From: Gammaproteobacteria bacterium
Lineage (GTDB): Bacteria > Pseudomonadota > Gammaproteobacteria > Eutrophobiales > Eutrophobiaceae
Reading direction: 5' to 3'
NCBI GenBank assembly: GCA_021773245.1
Contig: JAJFKK010000066.1
Coordinates: forward strand, 1 to 43,207
DNA length: 43,207 nucleotides
The notes beneath the pieces were generated by a model. It saw nothing but the letters and a program-made list of their open reading frames with translations, did no database searches and was not told where the DNA came from. Positions 42,142 to 43,207 of the stretch are shown here, piece by piece. Every line of letters starts with the position of its first letter. The stretch's first letter is position 1. The translations under genes were made by a program, and so were the position numbers.

Positions 42142-42298
42142 GTTACTTTCTCATGCGTGCTCAAGAGAAAGTAACCAAAGAGAAGAGCACCCTAATGTCA
42201 TGGCCTAACGGCTACCTTCGCAAGTCATCAGTTACTACGGGTCGCGCATACATTCATCCCTGAATGGATGCACTCAATTGTGCGTCCATGCACAATTG
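42142..42298. repeat. Cluster of three hairpins, candidate dispersed (REP/MITE-like) intergenic element
   Basis: GTTACTTTCTC/GAGAAAGTAAC perfect 11-bp IR (42142-42152/42165-42175); GCATaCATTCA-tccc-TGAATGgATGC (42246-42256/42261-42271); CAATTGTGC/GCACAATTG perfect 9-bp IR (42275-42283/42290-42298). Confidence 0.75.
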
Positions 42299-42369
42299 CC
42301 CCTATAACTAATCACTTACTCAGCATGTCAAAACGGGAGTTAAAACACAATTACACTTATCCTAGCCTT

Positions 42370-43062
42370 TTATTCCCTACGTTGATCTCTTCTTTCTTTA
42401 GCTAATTTCAAACGTTCAGGCTCTGTATATATGCGCTCAAGAAGTAAATTTGTAAAATCCAAAAGATCAGCCGCATCTTCTTTAGTTAAGGTTCCTTGAT
42501 GAGCACCGTCATTACCATCTTCCCTTACACAAGTAGATAATTCTTTTAGTGCTTCGGGTAAAAAACCATTCTCAAACAACCATGGCAATCTAAGTCCAAG
42601 ATCTCTTCTTGTTCGATGGTTTAGTCCATCTACATCATCTTCCGGTAAAATATTTCTAGTAACAAGGTCTATACATAACCTAAACATAGTGCCAGCTGCA
42701 TTGTTACACTCGACTGCAATACACATCGCACCTTCTCTAAATACCGATTCGATTTCTGGAGGAACAAACTCTGGTGGATGAATCTTCGAGGTGTCCTTTA
42801 AACCAATAGCTCCATGTATTTCTACGAATCTATTTACAGCACCTTTGATTTCTACAAGTCCAACTCTATGAACATGTTTGTAATCACCGTCAACACTTTC
42901 AGACAGTACAAATATTGACGATCTACTACACTGCCTACATATACAGAAAGTCTCATACCAGTTCTGCCAACCATGTTCGAATCTCGTTTTAATTGCACTA
43001 GAAAGATCGAAAGTTATTTTCTTCGCACCACACCTTGGGCAATCTGTTACTAACTCTGACAT
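42370..43062 (-). CDS. DUF4145-like protein with N-terminal zinc-ribbon
   Basis: CPRCG...CRQCS N-terminal cysteines; C-terminal REDGNDGAHQG...DAADLLDFTNLLLERIYTEPERL typical of DUF4145. Confidence 0.75.
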   Translation of the reverse strand: MSELVTDCPRCGAKKITFDLSSAIKTRFEHGWQNWYETFCICRQCSRSSIFVLSESVDGDYKHVHRVGLVEIKGAVNRFVEIHGAIGLKDTSKIHPPEFVPPEIESVFREGAMCIAVECNNAAGTMFRLCIDLVTRNILPEDDVDGLNHRTRRDLGLRLPWLFENGFLPEALKELSTCVREDGNDGAHQGTLTKEDAADLLDFTNLLLERIYTEPERLKLAKERRDQRRE

Positions 43063-43147
43063 TTTACTTCCTGTTTGAATGTATCTAAATATATTTAATT
43101 ACAATAAAGACTAGCACAGCGATTTAGTATCAGCGATATTTAGTTTT

Positions 43148-43207
43148 CATTCCCCTCATGGCTTGCCGAGGCGTTGTTTTATTTCATCGGTTGAGCTACA
43201 GGGATGT
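43148..43207. repeat. Possible fragment of another dispersed repeat, cut by the window edge
   Basis: Noncoding GC-richer tract cattcccctcatggcttgccgaggcg...ggttgagctacagggatgt unlike adjacent AT-rich DNA; incomplete. Confidence 0.3.

Noticed and set aside
1-43207. CRISPR array, prophage, integron, tRNA or rRNA genes
   Set aside because: No regularly spaced direct repeats, phage structural genes, integrases, or tRNA/rRNA signatures found by reading.

Overview
This window reads as a mostly housekeeping stretch of a low-to-mid GC gammaproteobacterial chromosome. The gene order resembles the Pseudomonas-type mfd / pyrF / lapAB / ihfB / rpsA / cmk / aroA / tyrA / hisC / pheA / serC / gyrA / mtnA neighbourhood. 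Other blocks are: a left-truncated REC-GGDEF-EAL c-di-GMP protein, an OprD-like porin, class I fumarase, a P-loop ATPase next to a MetA-family acyltransferase, a CspA plus RRM pair, a DsrE-like lipoprotein, a hotdog thioesterase, thiL-nusB-ribH-ribBA-ribE-ribD-nrdR-glyA, class I adenylate cyclase, and DUF815 ATPase / HGPRT / methylthioinosine phosphorylase / CPXCG. I see no prophage, CRISPR array, tRNA/rRNA or integrase, and no clear multi-gene novel system. The observations most worth following up are: (1) an unannotated decayed TfoX N-terminal-domain pseudogene at 5312-5616; (2) a cluster of three hairpins at 42142-42298 that looks like a dispersed repeat, next to a DUF4145 gene with a possible second fragment at the window end; (3) a MTA -> MTI -> hypoxanthine -> IMP salvage route split over two loci; (4) a RibBA whose GTP cyclohydrolase II half has lost its zinc-binding cysteines; (5) a MetA-family enzyme with a divergent active-site region; (6) a DsrE-like domain on a lipoprotein signal; (7) an SD/GGA-rich structured rpsA leader. 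All family calls come from reading motifs by eye; no database search was run.
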